From Persicimonas caeni (lineage in GTDB: Bacteria > Myxococcota_A > Bradymonadia > Bradymonadales > Bradymonadaceae): DNA of 64,000 nucleotides. The first letter of the stretch is position 1; every line of letters begins with the position of its first letter. The notes under the pieces were generated by a model. That model was not told where the DNA came from, ran no database searches, and saw only the letters and a list, made by a program, of their open reading frames with translations. The stretch covers positions 7,653,074-7,717,073 of the forward strand of contig NZ_CP041186.1 of the NCBI RefSeq assembly GCF_006517175.1. The letters run 5' to 3'. Shown here piece by piece: positions 55,465 to 64,000 of this stretch. The position numbers were made by a program, and so were the translations under genes.

Positions 55465-56256
55465 CTAACCGCCAAACTTAGTAATGGCATGATGCACCAC
55501 GCCCGGCGCATGCTTGCCGAAGAACGCCGCTACTTTGCCGTGGCCGGTGAAGGTGAACTCGCGTTTGCGCTTCTCGATCGCCTTGACGATCGTCTTGGCG
55601 GCTTTTTCGGCCGACCACATGAGCTGCTGGGGGCGTTTGTCTTCCCACTCGTCGTGGAAGTTACCCTCGTTGTCGACTTGGCCGATTTCGCTGGAGACGA
55701 AGCCCGGTTGGACGAGCGTACAGCTGACCTTTTCGTCGGCGAGCTCCATCGCCAGGGTCTGGCCGATGGCGCGCACGGCGTATTTGGAGGCCGAATAGGC
55801 GCCGTTGCCCGGCTGGGTGACCGTGCCGGCGACGCTCCCCATGAGCACCACGCGCCCGTCGGTCTTGCGCAGATGCTGCAAGGAGTGGCGCGCAGTGATC
55901 GCCGCGCCGACGACGTTGACGTCGAATTGACGGCGCCAGTCGTCTGCCGACAGGTCCTCGACCTTGCCGCCCACGCCGAAGCCGGCGTTGGCGATGGACA
56001 CATCGAGCCCACCGAAGTGGTCGACGACCTTCTGGATGGCGATGATTACCTGCTCCTCGTCAGTCACATCACACTGCACCGCGAGTCCCTCGCCGCCGAG
56101 ATTCTCGACGTGGCGCACGGTCTCTTCGAGCCGCTCGACGCGGCGGCCGGAGACAGCGACCTTGGCGCCCTGACGGGCGAATTCGTGCGCCAGCGCGCGG
56201 CCGATGCCGCTGCCGCCGCCGGTGATCCAGACGACTTTGTTCGTAAATTCAGACAT
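55465..56256 (-). CDS. Short-chain dehydrogenase/reductase, SDR family
   Basis: A 263-residue classical SDR oxidoreductase. Cofactor motif TGGGSGIG (12-19), Arg-rich loop SGRRVERL suggesting NADP preference, NAG (90-92), catalytic Ser141 and Tyr154-x3-Lys158 (YSASK). The final QPGFVSSEIG segment is typical. Substrate unknown. The ATG at 56256 starts just before the cofactor motif; TAG stop. It stands alone, between a hairpin and a repeat element. Confidence 0.95.
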   Translation of the reverse strand: MSEFTNKVVWITGGGSGIGRALAHEFARQGAKVAVSGRRVERLEETVRHVENLGGEGLAVQCDVTDEEQVIIAIQKVVDHFGGLDVSIANAGFGVGGKVEDLSADDWRRQFDVNVVGAAITARHSLQHLRKTDGRVVLMGSVAGTVTQPGNGAYSASKYAVRAIGQTLAMELADEKVSCTLVQPGFVSSEIGQVDNEGNFHDEWEDKRPQQLMWSAEKAAKTIVKAIEKRKREFTFTGHGKVAAFFGKHAPGVVHHAITKFGG

Positions 56257-56293
56257 CGTTTATTTTGCTTTCATGAAAGTTTGGGTTTCCGAT

Positions 56294-56447
56294 GCCCCCC
56301 ATCCGCCCTTCGCTTCGCTACGGGCACCTTCCCCACGGGGAGAAGGGTTGCCTTCGCTCATTTGAACCACGTAGCTTCTCGCAACAGCATCCCTTCCCCT
56401 GGGGGAAGGTGGCTCGCGCGCAGTTTAGCGCGAGACGGATGGGGGGC
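56294..56447. repeat. MITE-like inverted-repeat element, second family
   Basis: A 154-bp block with terminal inverted repeats GCCCCCCATCCG (56294-56305) and CGGATGGGGGGC (56436-56447) and an inner complementary pair CACCTTCCCC with GGGGGAAGGTG. No gene is present in the 298-bp gap between the SDR and the membrane protein gene, and no promoter was recognised. Confidence 0.75.
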
Positions 56448-56554
56448 GCCAACAAGCTAGGCCTCTCTTCTCGCGGGCCATACAAACCCACCAGTTTACA
56501 TTTCAACACAACACATGTAGCAAACAGAGAACCCAAAACGAAGCATCGCAACCC

Positions 56555-57943
56555 ATGATCGACAAGCCCCAAGACCACCTCGACGCCCCATCCACGGGGC
56601 CAGTGGAGGCCCAACAAGAAGACCCATCGGACGACACATTCGAGCCGAAGGCGTATTTTTGGGGCGCTTGGCATCTCATCAAGCAAGATCTGTTCATCTT
56701 CGCCTGGAAGTTGCTCGCCGACGGCGCCCGCGCGGTCGTCTCGATCGCGACGCTGCTCGCCATCGGCGTGGTGCTCTTCGTGAGCCTCACCGGCGCGATG
56801 GCGACCAAGGCCGGGCCGATCGTCGGCTTCGAACGCTTCGTGGCCGACCTGGCGACCCCGCAATTCGTCATTGGCGCGGCCGGACTGCTCTTTTGCGCCT
56901 GGCTCATCGGGCTGACCCTCGACGTGCTCGCGCTGTCGGGCATCTGGGGCACCTTCGCCCAGGGCGCGCGCGGAAAACCGATTCGGCGCTTTCGCACCTT
57001 CTTCGCGAACCTGACCACACGCTTCCCGGCGGTCCTGAGCCTGCGCATCACCACACTCGCCGCGCAGGGCATCGTCGGGCTTCTCGGCTTGATGGTGCTC
57101 GTGGGCATCTGGGGTGCGACGACCGGCGACGGAACCTTCGCCGACTCGTCGGTGTGGGTGCGCGCGCTGTTGTGGGCGACGCCGCTCACCATAATGGCCG
57201 GCTTCGCCGCGCTCGTTCGCCTGACCATGGAGGTCGCCGCCGCCCCGCTCATCATGGAGCGACGCGCCCTCGGAGACGCCATCGCCACCGCCGCCGAGCT
57301 CGTCACGCGCCGCTTTGCTCAGGTCTACCGCCTGGTCATCGTCGCCGCCGGGCTCTTGCTCGTGCCGCTGTTCTTCTACTGGGGCGTGCTCATCTTTCAG
57401 AACCTGACGCTCGACATGCCGGAATTGGCGCCCTTGACCGGCATGTTGCGTCTTGTAGGCGAAGTCGTCCTCTTTGTGACCACCGGCGCCATCGCCGTAG
57501 CCTTCTACGGCGCCCTCTTTGTGTACTACGCAGTCGAGATGGGCATGATCGACGAGATTCCCGGCGAAAAAGAGAAGAAAGACAAGGCGGCCAATCCGTC
57601 GTTTGCTGCACGTGGCCCAGGTGCCGAGCAGCCGTGCGGACCGAGGTCTGGGCCGGTGCGCTTCGACAAGCACACGACCATCGAAGAGCTGCTGCCCGTC
57701 GAGTACCCGAATATTATGACCGTCGACGAGGTGCTCGGCACTGAACCTTCGGAGGCAGACGCCCCCTTGGAGGCAGACCTTCCAGGTCTGGAAAACGACC
57801 AGACCTCGGAGGCAGACGCCCCCTTGGAGGCAGACCTTCCAGGTCTGGAAAACGACCACGTCTCGGACGTGGCTGACGACGAGCGATTCGACGACATTTC
57901 AGGCGACGACGTATTTGACTCTACTGAAGACAAAGACACATGA
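56555..57943 (+). CDS. Polytopic membrane protein with acidic repetitive tail
   Basis: A 462-residue protein with a hydrophilic N-terminus (about 40 residues), about six membrane helices between 48 and 330 (with an AAPLIMERRALGDAIATA segment often seen in DUF-type 'glycerophosphoryl diester' membrane domains), and a 120-residue acidic tail. The tail contains an exact 57-bp duplication encoding SEADAPLEADLPGLENDQT-type units (57749-57862). No family named with confidence. It ends in a 4-bp overlap (ATGA) with the next gene, so both products are made together and may interact. Confidence 0.85.
   Translation: MIDKPQDHLDAPSTGPVEAQQEDPSDDTFEPKAYFWGAWHLIKQDLFIFAWKLLADGARAVVSIATLLAIGVVLFVSLTGAMATKAGPIVGFERFVADLATPQFVIGAAGLLFCAWLIGLTLDVLALSGIWGTFAQGARGKPIRRFRTFFANLTTRFPAVLSLRITTLAAQGIVGLLGLMVLVGIWGATTGDGTFADSSVWVRALLWATPLTIMAGFAALVRLTMEVAAAPLIMERRALGDAIATAAELVTRRFAQVYRLVIVAAGLLLVPLFFYWGVLIFQNLTLDMPELAPLTGMLRLVGEVVLFVTTGAIAVAFYGALFVYYAVEMGMIDEIPGEKEKKDKAANPSFAARGPGAEQPCGPRSGPVRFDKHTTIEELLPVEYPNIMTVDEVLGTEPSEADAPLEADLPGLENDQTSEADAPLEADLPGLENDHVSDVADDERFDDISGDDVFDSTEDKDT
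57749..57862. repeat. 57-bp direct tandem duplication inside a coding region
   Basis: Units at 57749-57805 and 57806-57862 are nearly identical (19 codons each, reading SEADAPLEADLPGLEND). A small palindrome (CCTTCCAGGTCTGGAA) lies in each. The length is a multiple of three, so the frame is kept. Confidence 0.95.
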
Positions 57944-59427
57944 CCGTGACCGAACAAGTGGATAGCTGGCGAAGTGTCATCGAGTCCCGTGGCATCGATG
58001 TCGAGGAGACCGAGGCCCCCGACGCATCGGGCGGGAGTTGGTTCCAGACCATCACGCGCTTTACGAAGCGTGGCTTCCTGCGCGTGACACTGTCGCCGGG
58101 CGACGAAGCCCTGTCGATTCACGCGCAACTCGCCGTTCCCGGCTCCGAGGACGGATACCTCGACCGATTGAAGCAGCACTTGAAGCTCGTCTCCGGTTCG
58201 GACTGGGAGATGGCCTCCGAGGAGCGCCCGTGGGTGCTCGAGGTCGACGAGTTGCCCGAAGAAAAGGTCGCCCCCGTCTTCGACGCCTTCGAGCGCGTCG
58301 CCGAGCATATCGGTCTCGCCGAGTCCGGCGAAGATCCCGCCGAGCTGGCCGACGACTTCGGGCGTGCACCGAAAGAAGCTGCAGAGGAGACCGAAAAGCC
58401 TGAGGAGAACGAAAAGGCGGACGAAGCCGAGCCTGAGACTGACGAGGAGGCTGACGAGCAGACCAAAGCGCAGCCGGCCGCGTCGGGCGGTGTGTTCGAA
58501 TCGATCGGCGGCGGTGAGTCGGCCAGCGACTCCGAGACTCGAGAAGAAGCCGAGACCTCGCCCGACACCGGCGATGCGAACCTCGGCAAGTTTCGGGTGC
58601 GCGTGGTCGATGGAACGATCCGCGCCGAACTCGAGCTCGCCGAGCAGCCGAGCGAGCGGGCCGAAAAGGAGCTCCTCTCCGCCCTCGCCCGCACACTTCG
58701 CGCACGCTTCGACATCAAGCTCCTGGCGCGATCGCTGACCGAAAAGGACGGCCAGCCGGTCGTCAAGCTCGCCCTCGAGCCCGCCTCACTGGGCGCAGCG
58801 TCCGAGGTGTCGCTGGGCGATCTGAGCCACGACCTCGGCCGCTACTTCGAGCGGCTCAAGAAGTTCAACGCCATGGGCCTGTCGCTCATCGACGTGCTCG
58901 CGCCGGGCGCCTCGCGCCCCAACGAGCCCGCGCGCCGCGAGTCGCCCTCGCCGAGCCGTCGTGAGCGCTCGGAGCGCCGGCGCTCCAAAGATGAAGGCAG
59001 AAAAGCCCAACAAGACAGAACAGCAAGGCAGGAAGAGCCGCGCGTGCGCCGCCGCGAAGACCACCGCGCCGCCGAGAGCGATTCGAGCGGCGTCGTCTTC
59101 TCGTTCGGCGCCGACGACCTCGAAGAGGCGAGCACCGACGTGGTCGCCGCCGGCGACTACACAGACCCGCGCGTCAAACGCGAGGACGCCACCACGCCCC
59201 TGGTCGACGTGGTCCTTCGCCACCCGGGCTACTCCGACAAGAGCATGCGCCAGGTCTTGAGCATCCTGCTCGACGTCGACTACTTCGAAGCCGGCAAGCT
59301 CGCCAAGCAGGCGCCTTGCGTCATTGCCTGGGGCATCAGCCAAGAGCGCGCCCAGGAGTTCAAGCGCGTCATCGAACGCGCCGGCGGCCGAGTTACCCTC
59401 GTCGAGCCCGACTCACTCAATTCGTAG
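57940..59427 (+). CDS. Hypothetical protein with a C-terminal ribosomal L7/L12-like domain
   Basis: A 495-residue cytoplasmic protein (no signal peptide). Residues 1-125 and about 205-300 look like two related alpha/beta domains (GFLRVTLSPGDEALSIHAQL; RVRVVDGTIRAELELAEQPS), joined by an acidic linker; 300-400 is a charged Arg/Glu-rich linker. The last 80 residues resemble the L7/L12 C-terminal domain: LVDVVLRHPGYSDKSMRQVL, then FEAGKLAKQAPCVIAWGISQ and RAQEFKRVIERAGGRVTLVE, with the alpha-beta pattern and Gly/Ala/Lys spots at the same spacing. In ribosomes this domain recruits elongation factors; here its partner is unknown. Overlaps the membrane protein stop by 4 bp. Its TAG stop overlaps the convergent Sel1 gene by 11 bp. 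Confidence 0.85.
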   Translation: MTVTEQVDSWRSVIESRGIDVEETEAPDASGGSWFQTITRFTKRGFLRVTLSPGDEALSIHAQLAVPGSEDGYLDRLKQHLKLVSGSDWEMASEERPWVLEVDELPEEKVAPVFDAFERVAEHIGLAESGEDPAELADDFGRAPKEAAEETEKPEENEKADEAEPETDEEADEQTKAQPAASGGVFESIGGGESASDSETREEAETSPDTGDANLGKFRVRVVDGTIRAELELAEQPSERAEKELLSALARTLRARFDIKLLARSLTEKDGQPVVKLALEPASLGAASEVSLGDLSHDLGRYFERLKKFNAMGLSLIDVLAPGASRPNEPARRESPSPSRRERSERRRSKDEGRKAQQDRTARQEEPRVRRREDHRAAESDSSGVVFSFGADDLEEASTDVVAAGDYTDPRVKREDATTPLVDVVLRHPGYSDKSMRQVLSILLDVDYFEAGKLAKQAPCVIAWGISQERAQEFKRVIERAGGRVTLVEPDSLNS

Positions 59428-62400
59428 CCGCCTTCGAGGACGCAGGGCGCTCGTAGCCGTTCGTCTCGAGATGACGGCAAGCGTCCTCGTCCCCTTTCTG
59501 GCACGCCTTCTTGTACTGCTCGATGCCGAGACTCCAGTTGTAGGCGTCGATGATTTCGCCGGCATCTTTGCATTGCTTCGCGGTCCCCAGATCGCAGGAA
59601 CTCACCAACGCGTTCCAGTAGCGCTTTCCGGTCAACAGGCCCGACGAGTCACGCCCGGTGGCCGCGTACAGCGTACACGCATCGGCGTCGCGCAACGCAC
59701 ATGCCTTGGCATACAAATCACCCGCCTTCGCGAACCGCCCCGGCTCGTAGCTGCCGAATTCGACCGCGACCGCCGCGGCCAAACACCCGACCTTGTCGCC
59801 CTTCTCGCACGCTGCTTTCGCCTCCATGTCCGGCGAGTCCGCTTCGAACTGCTCCTTCTTCGCCAGCGCGCCCAATCGGCTGCAGGCTCTCGGGTCGCCG
59901 CTCGTGCACACCTTCGTGTAGAGCAACTTGGCCGCCTCGACGTCACGCTCGACCCCAAAGCCGTGCTGCAGCGCTCTGGCCTGCATCAAACACGCGACGC
60001 CAGCCTCTTCCTCGTTCTCGCAGCGACGTTTGGCGTCCTCGTACACGTCGAACTCACCCAACTCCTTGCGGCGCAGGTAGAACATGCTCCCGAGGGCTTT
60101 CGAGCAGATACTGTCGTCATCATTCTTCTTGCAGTACGTCCGCAAGAGCCGCAGCGCCGTCCCCGCGTTGCGCTTCACGCCGTCCCCCCGAGCATACAAG
60201 GAGCCGAGCCAGATGCACTCATCGGGCCGTTCTTTGGGATGACACACCTTCTCGTAGATCTTGGCCGCTTTGGCCGGCGCAGGGTCGCCGTCGCCGCGAA
60301 GGTGATACAGCGCGAGCAGGCGGCAATCGCTGTTCTTGTTGTCCTTGCAGCTTTTGGCGAGGCCGGCTTCGGCCTTTTGAGGATTCCTGGGGAAGAGCTC
60401 GCCGCTGACTCGCTCCCGCGCAATGACCGCACAGGCGTTTTGGACACCCGCGTCGCACGCCTCGTTCAGGAACGTGCGCGCCCCCGGAAAATCGGTGTCG
60501 GTACCGCGATAGTGGGCGATCATATGTGCGGCGATATAACAGCTCCACTGGGAGTCGCCTTCGACACACGCTTTACGCTCCATCTCGATCGCGCGGTCGA
60601 GGAAGCGGTCGGCGCGCTCGAGGTTTTTGGCGACCCCCTTGCGCCCGAATCGGAAGTTCAGTGAAGCTAGCCTACACCATCGCGCTGAGCCCAGCTCGCA
60701 CACCTTGCTGAAGATCATCCCGGCCTCCCGCTCACTGCTCGCCTCCACCTCCTCCCGCCGGAGCATCAACGCAGCTTGTCCGCAGGTCGGCCCGATGTCC
60801 GCTTCGCATCCGGACTTGGCGAGCTTGTAGGCTTTGTCGATGTCCTTCGGACCTCCTATACCCTCTCGGAGCGCATGCGCGTAGTTCGCACAAACCCAGC
60901 CCTTCGAGTCGGTAAGCTCGCACGCCTTCTTCAGAACCTTCCGCGCCCGCTTCGGGTCTCGCTCGGTCCCGCGCCCGGTCAGCAAAGCGGTGCCGAGCTG
61001 ACTGCACGCCCAGGCGCTATCGCCCTCGCAACCGCGTCGCGCGAACTCCAATGCCTTCTGGCAATCCTTCTCGACGTTCTCACCTCTGCGGTACCACACG
61101 CCGATCACGGCGCAGGAAGAGCCGTAGCCCCCCTCACAGCCCATCTCATAGTATTTGACGGCCTCGACCGGCTCGGCGATGCCGTCGGGAGCCTCGTCTT
61201 CATCCTCGAGCATCTTGGCGTAGAAGTAGCACGCGGCCCCGAAGTCCTCGTGGCACGCCTTGCGAAAGTGAAAGCGCGCCTCGGAAAGATCCTTTTCGCC
61301 GCCGCTTCCCGACCGGTTCATGTGGGCGTAGTTGACGCATGCCCAGGTATTTCCGTACTCGCAGCCGATGGCGAGGACCGAACGTGCGCGCTTGTCGTGG
61401 AGGCGGCTTTCGACTTGTCGCAGCCGATAGCCGGCTTTGGCGCAGCCTTTGCCCCACCCGCGGTGGCAGGCTTCGACCCAGTATTCGATGGCGCGCGATT
61501 CGTCCGCGCCGACGCCTTCGCCCTCGTCGTACAAATCGCCCAGCGCGTAGCACGAATACTCGGCGCCCTTCGAACACGCCCTTTCGAAGTATTTGCCAGC
61601 AAGCTCGGCGCCCTTCGGGTCGTCGCTGTTGCAGTAGGTGATGGCGAGTCGTTCGCACGAGAGCGCTGAGCCCGCGCTGCACCCCTTCTCGAGGAGCGCA
61701 CGGCCGCGGTCGACCTCCGCCTCGATGGACTCGCCGACCACAAAGGCGCGCCCCGACACGTAGCAGGCATCGGCGTCGCCTCCATTGCATTTGTTCGCGT
61801 AGTCCAGCGCGCCGGCACGGTCGATGGTCTCGCTCAGGTAGAGCCAATACCGCTCACACCCGTCCACCAGCCCTCCCTGACACGCTTTCGCTGCGGTCGC
61901 GACCGCCTTCTGGGCGTCGGCTTCCACCTCGCCTCGTCCCTTGCGGTAGACCTTGGCGAGGAAATAGCAGTTCTCGGGAGACCCGAGCCGGCAGCCGAGC
62001 CGATAGGCTGCGATCTCGCGCTCGACATACCAATCGTCGGGCTCGGCAACCGTGGCCTTGGAGTGAAGGGTACGCCCGATATAGGTGCAGGCGTGTCGAA
62101 AGCCGCTCTCGCAGGCTTCGAAGTGCAAGGCGACCCAGTCCCGATACGAAATGCTCAGGTTGGTGTGCCACTTGTCGTTGTCGATCGTCTCTTCGACATG
62201 CTTGCCTACCTTTTTGCACGCGAACTTGTCGCCGAGGACGCAGGCGCGCTCTCGGAGATCATGGGCGCGCTTATCACTTTTGGGCACGCCCAACCCCTTC
62301 TCGTAGACCCTGGCGAAGTCGCGGCAGCCGGGGCCGTGTTCCAGGTCGCAGCTTCGCTTGTAGAGCCCGGCCGCCAACCTGCGCTCGTCCTTCTTCTCGG

Positions 62401-62878
62401 CGTGGTACTCGTACCAGCCGCCCAGGCGCTGGCACGCCTCGGCGACGTCCTCCCTGCACAGCTTGCGCAGCAGGCTGTAGGCGGCGTTGATTTGCTTCTG
62501 GGTCCCCTGCCCCATCGCCGTGGCCTGGCCGATGCACGCGGTCTTGTCGCCGCGGCTGCACCCGTCCTCGCCCAGATCGATGGCCAGGCTGACGTCGTGC
62601 AGCTCGGAGTCGTCGTCGATATACTCGAGGGCCGCGACCGCGCACCCCAGGTCGTCCCCGGCGTCGCAGGCGGCGTGCGCCCCCAGCGTGCGGGCGCGCA
62701 TCGCGCAATCGTCCCAGAAGCGAAGTTCGTGAGCCTCCTCGTGGTGTGGCGGGCAAAACTCGAGCCACGACTGCGCGTCGGCTTCGCGATAGGCGCCGCT
62801 GTGGCTGCACGCGCTCGCGAAGACGCAAACGGACAGCAACAACACGGGGGCGATTCGGGACATCGTCGGTCTTGGCAT
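59417..62878 (-). CDS. Very large Sel1-repeat lipoprotein
   Basis: A 1153-residue lipoprotein. Signal peptide IAPVLLLSVCVFASAC with a lipobox Cys, then about 25-30 cysteine-containing Sel1-like repeats of irregular length (RARKVLKKACELTDSKGWVC; ARRGCEGDSAWACSQLGTAL). As in the Hcp family, paired cysteines probably form intra-repeat disulfides. A scaffold or binding role at the envelope is likely, function unknown. The start is uncertain: ATG 62878 (MPRPTMSRIAP) or ATG 62863 (MSRIAP). It begins about 14 bp after the stop of the next Sel1 gene, so the two form an operon. Confidence 0.92.
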   Translation of the reverse strand: MPRPTMSRIAPVLLLSVCVFASACSHSGAYREADAQSWLEFCPPHHEEAHELRFWDDCAMRARTLGAHAACDAGDDLGCAVAALEYIDDDSELHDVSLAIDLGEDGCSRGDKTACIGQATAMGQGTQKQINAAYSLLRKLCREDVAEACQRLGGWYEYHAEKKDERRLAAGLYKRSCDLEHGPGCRDFARVYEKGLGVPKSDKRAHDLRERACVLGDKFACKKVGKHVEETIDNDKWHTNLSISYRDWVALHFEACESGFRHACTYIGRTLHSKATVAEPDDWYVEREIAAYRLGCRLGSPENCYFLAKVYRKGRGEVEADAQKAVATAAKACQGGLVDGCERYWLYLSETIDRAGALDYANKCNGGDADACYVSGRAFVVGESIEAEVDRGRALLEKGCSAGSALSCERLAITYCNSDDPKGAELAGKYFERACSKGAEYSCYALGDLYDEGEGVGADESRAIEYWVEACHRGWGKGCAKAGYRLRQVESRLHDKRARSVLAIGCEYGNTWACVNYAHMNRSGSGGEKDLSEARFHFRKACHEDFGAACYFYAKMLEDEDEAPDGIAEPVEAVKYYEMGCEGGYGSSCAVIGVWYRRGENVEKDCQKALEFARRGCEGDSAWACSQLGTALLTGRGTERDPKRARKVLKKACELTDSKGWVCANYAHALREGIGGPKDIDKAYKLAKSGCEADIGPTCGQAALMLRREEVEASSEREAGMIFSKVCELGSARWCRLASLNFRFGRKGVAKNLERADRFLDRAIEMERKACVEGDSQWSCYIAAHMIAHYRGTDTDFPGARTFLNEACDAGVQNACAVIARERVSGELFPRNPQKAEAGLAKSCKDNKNSDCRLLALYHLRGDGDPAPAKAAKIYEKVCHPKERPDECIWLGSLYARGDGVKRNAGTALRLLRTYCKKNDDDSICSKALGSMFYLRRKELGEFDVYEDAKRRCENEEEAGVACLMQARALQHGFGVERDVEAAKLLYTKVCTSGDPRACSRLGALAKKEQFEADSPDMEAKAACEKGDKVGCLAAAVAVEFGSYEPGRFAKAGDLYAKACALRDADACTLYAATGRDSSGLLTGKRYWNALVSSCDLGTAKQCKDAGEIIDAYNWSLGIEQYKKACQKGDEDACRHLETNGYERPASSKAATN

Positions 62879-62892
62879 CATCTCTCTACAAC

Positions 62893-64000
62893 TCATCGGC
62901 TCGCGTCCGCAGACTCTTCTCCGTCCTCGGCAGGACACGACGCTTCGTGCCCCTCCATGCACGCCTTCTGGCGCAGCATCTTCGCCTTGCCGGCGTCCTT
63001 TTTGACGCCCTTGCCCACCTCGTGCAGGCGGGCGAGCTCCGCGCAGGCTTCGGCGTGGCCGGCGAGGCAGCCCATCTCGAAGTGGTCGGCGGCCTCGATG
63101 GGGCTCGCTTCGTTGGCGGGGTCCTCGCCTTCGGCCAGATCCCCGTCGCCCTCGCCGCTCTCGTACATCTTGGCGAGCTCGAAGCAGGCCAGTCCGTGGT
63201 CGTTGGCGCACGAGCGCGCCAGCAGGTCGCGAGCGTATTCGTCGTTTTCCTCGCCGCCCTTGCCGTCTTTCATCAAAATGCCGTAGCGAGTGCAGGCACC
63301 GACGATGCGCCAGGAGCAGCCGTCGTCGTAGTAGCTGCGCGCCTTCTCGTAGTCGCGGTCGACGCCGAGACCTGCCTCGTGGCGCAGGCCGGCGAACACG
63401 CACGCCTCGCCCTCGTCACGCTCGCACGCCAACTCGGCGTTGGACAACGCGAACTCGACGTTCTCTTCGACGCCTTCACCGTTGGCGTAGGCCATCGCCA
63501 GCGCATAGCACGCGTAGCCGGTACCGCCCTCGCAGGCCTTCGTGTAGTATTTGGCGGCCTCGGCGGCGTTCGAGCGCGTGCCCCACCCTTCGGCGTAGTA
63601 CTTGCCGGCGACCTCGCAGGCCGGGAAGTAGTCGAGCTCACAGCCCTTCTCGAGCAGCCCGAGCGCACGTGATCCGTCGCGGGTGAAGTTGACGTCGTAG
63701 TTGTAGGCCCGCCCGGCCAAGTAGCACGCCTCGCCGTCGCCGCTGTCGCATTTGGCGGCCCACTCGGCAGCTTCGGGCTCGTCCCACAGGCGGTAGCGAT
63801 AGTCGCGGTATTGCTTGCAGCCCAACTCGTAGCCGCCGTCGCACGACTTCTTGGCGAGTCGGACGGCCTCCTTGGTGTTCGCGTCGATGGTCCCGGCGCC
63901 CTCGCGTACGAGGATTGCGAGGCCCCAGCAAGCGGGCAGCGCGCCGCGTTTGCACCCCTCGCGGTAGAAGTTGGCGGCGCGGTCGTAGTTGAGGGTGATG
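62893..64000 (-). CDS. Sel1-repeat protein, C-terminal part (5' end outside window)
   Basis: The frame is open from the window edge to TGA at 62893, at least 368 codons. It consists of Sel1-like repeats with two cysteines each (for example CKRGALPACWGLAILVREG; ACEGGTGYACYALAMAYANG; CLAGHAEACAELARLHEVG), ending in a Glu/Asp/Ser tail. An apparent start at 63825 (TTG) is only internal, because repeats continue upstream in frame. It directly precedes the larger Sel1 lipoprotein gene and is cotranscribed with it. Confidence 0.92.
   Translation of the reverse strand, partial: ITLNYDRAANFYREGCKRGALPACWGLAILVREGAGTIDANTKEAVRLAKKSCDGGYELGCKQYRDYRYRLWDEPEAAEWAAKCDSGDGEACYLAGRAYNYDVNFTRDGSRALGLLEKGCELDYFPACEVAGKYYAEGWGTRSNAAEAAKYYTKACEGGTGYACYALAMAYANGEGVEENVEFALSNAELACERDEGEACVFAGLRHEAGLGVDRDYEKARSYYDDGCSWRIVGACTRYGILMKDGKGGEENDEYARDLLARSCANDHGLACFELAKMYESGEGDGDLAEGEDPANEASPIEAADHFEMGCLAGHAEACAELARLHEVGKGVKKDAGKAKMLRQKACMEGHEASCPAEDGEESADASR

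Noticed and set aside
1-64000. tRNA, rRNA, riboswitches and replication origin
   Set aside because: No cloverleaf with CCA-type ends, rRNA sequence or known riboswitch core was recognised by eye; a tRNAscan and Rfam search would be decisive.

Overview
The window is high-GC DNA from a Gram-negative bacterium. The combined signs point to the Myxococcota / former Deltaproteobacteria, possibly a Bradymonadales-like lineage: many lipobox signal peptides, large cysteine-rich Sel1-repeat proteins, secreted proteins that end in a MYXO-CTERM-like tail (Gly-Cys motif, hydrophobic helix, Arg run), DxDxDG calcium-loop proteins and a vertebrate-like 5'-nucleotidase. This is inference from gene content; there is no rRNA gene in the window, and I found no tRNA.

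Layout. 1-1661: end of secD, then secF, closed by a strong terminator. 1857-5720: recJ followed by three membrane-anchored low-complexity proteins. 5819-11512: a repeat-rich accessory stretch with two paralogous MYXO-CTERM proteins (one broken by TAG), a DUF4142 lipoprotein, a 42-bp tandem repeat and two clusters of a short palindrome. 11515-18121: uvrA with a giant TPR lipoprotein directly upstream. 18245-24629: a five-gene oligopeptide ABC transporter operon (oppA-B-C-D-F) on the minus strand, whose OppC carries four EF-hand loops in a periplasmic insertion. 24843-27200: a large serine recombinase. 27336-33027: a small membrane protein, a TAG-broken Cadherin/TSP3/MYXO-CTERM protein, a Sel1 lipoprotein and the relic tail of a second MYXO-CTERM gene. 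33173-36173: a secreted M16 peptidase pair, one active and one without the zinc motif. 36174-44371: a surface glycan locus with three glycosyltransferases, a MOP flippase, a membrane sulfatase-like enzyme and a sulfotransferase. 44938-48271: a trypsin-like lipoprotein and a TAG-broken ISKra4-like transposase whose ribosome site lies in a perfect inverted repeat. 48489-50215: galE and pyrophosphatase. 50421-59427: an alpha/beta-hydrolase lipoprotein, a HAD-IG 5'-nucleotidase, an SDR, a membrane protein and a protein ending in an L7/L12-like domain. 59417-64000: two Sel1 proteins, the last cut by the window end.

How the genes work together. SecDF exports the many secreted proteins and lipoproteins seen here. 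The opp operon imports peptides, and the M16 pair and the trypsin-like lipoprotein could generate them. The glycan block probably builds a surface polysaccharide, possibly sulfated, with galE supplying UDP-galactose. RecJ and UvrA are housekeeping repair genes that sit next to clade-specific lipoproteins.

Most notable: the EF-hand OppC, the transposase ribosome site buried in a 16-bp inverted repeat, three separate in-frame TAG codons in otherwise intact genes, the palindrome arrays around a MYXO-CTERM gene, and the L7/L12-like domain on a non-ribosomal protein. Starts were chosen by eye from Shine-Dalgarno sequences and signal peptides; no alignment or database search was run.
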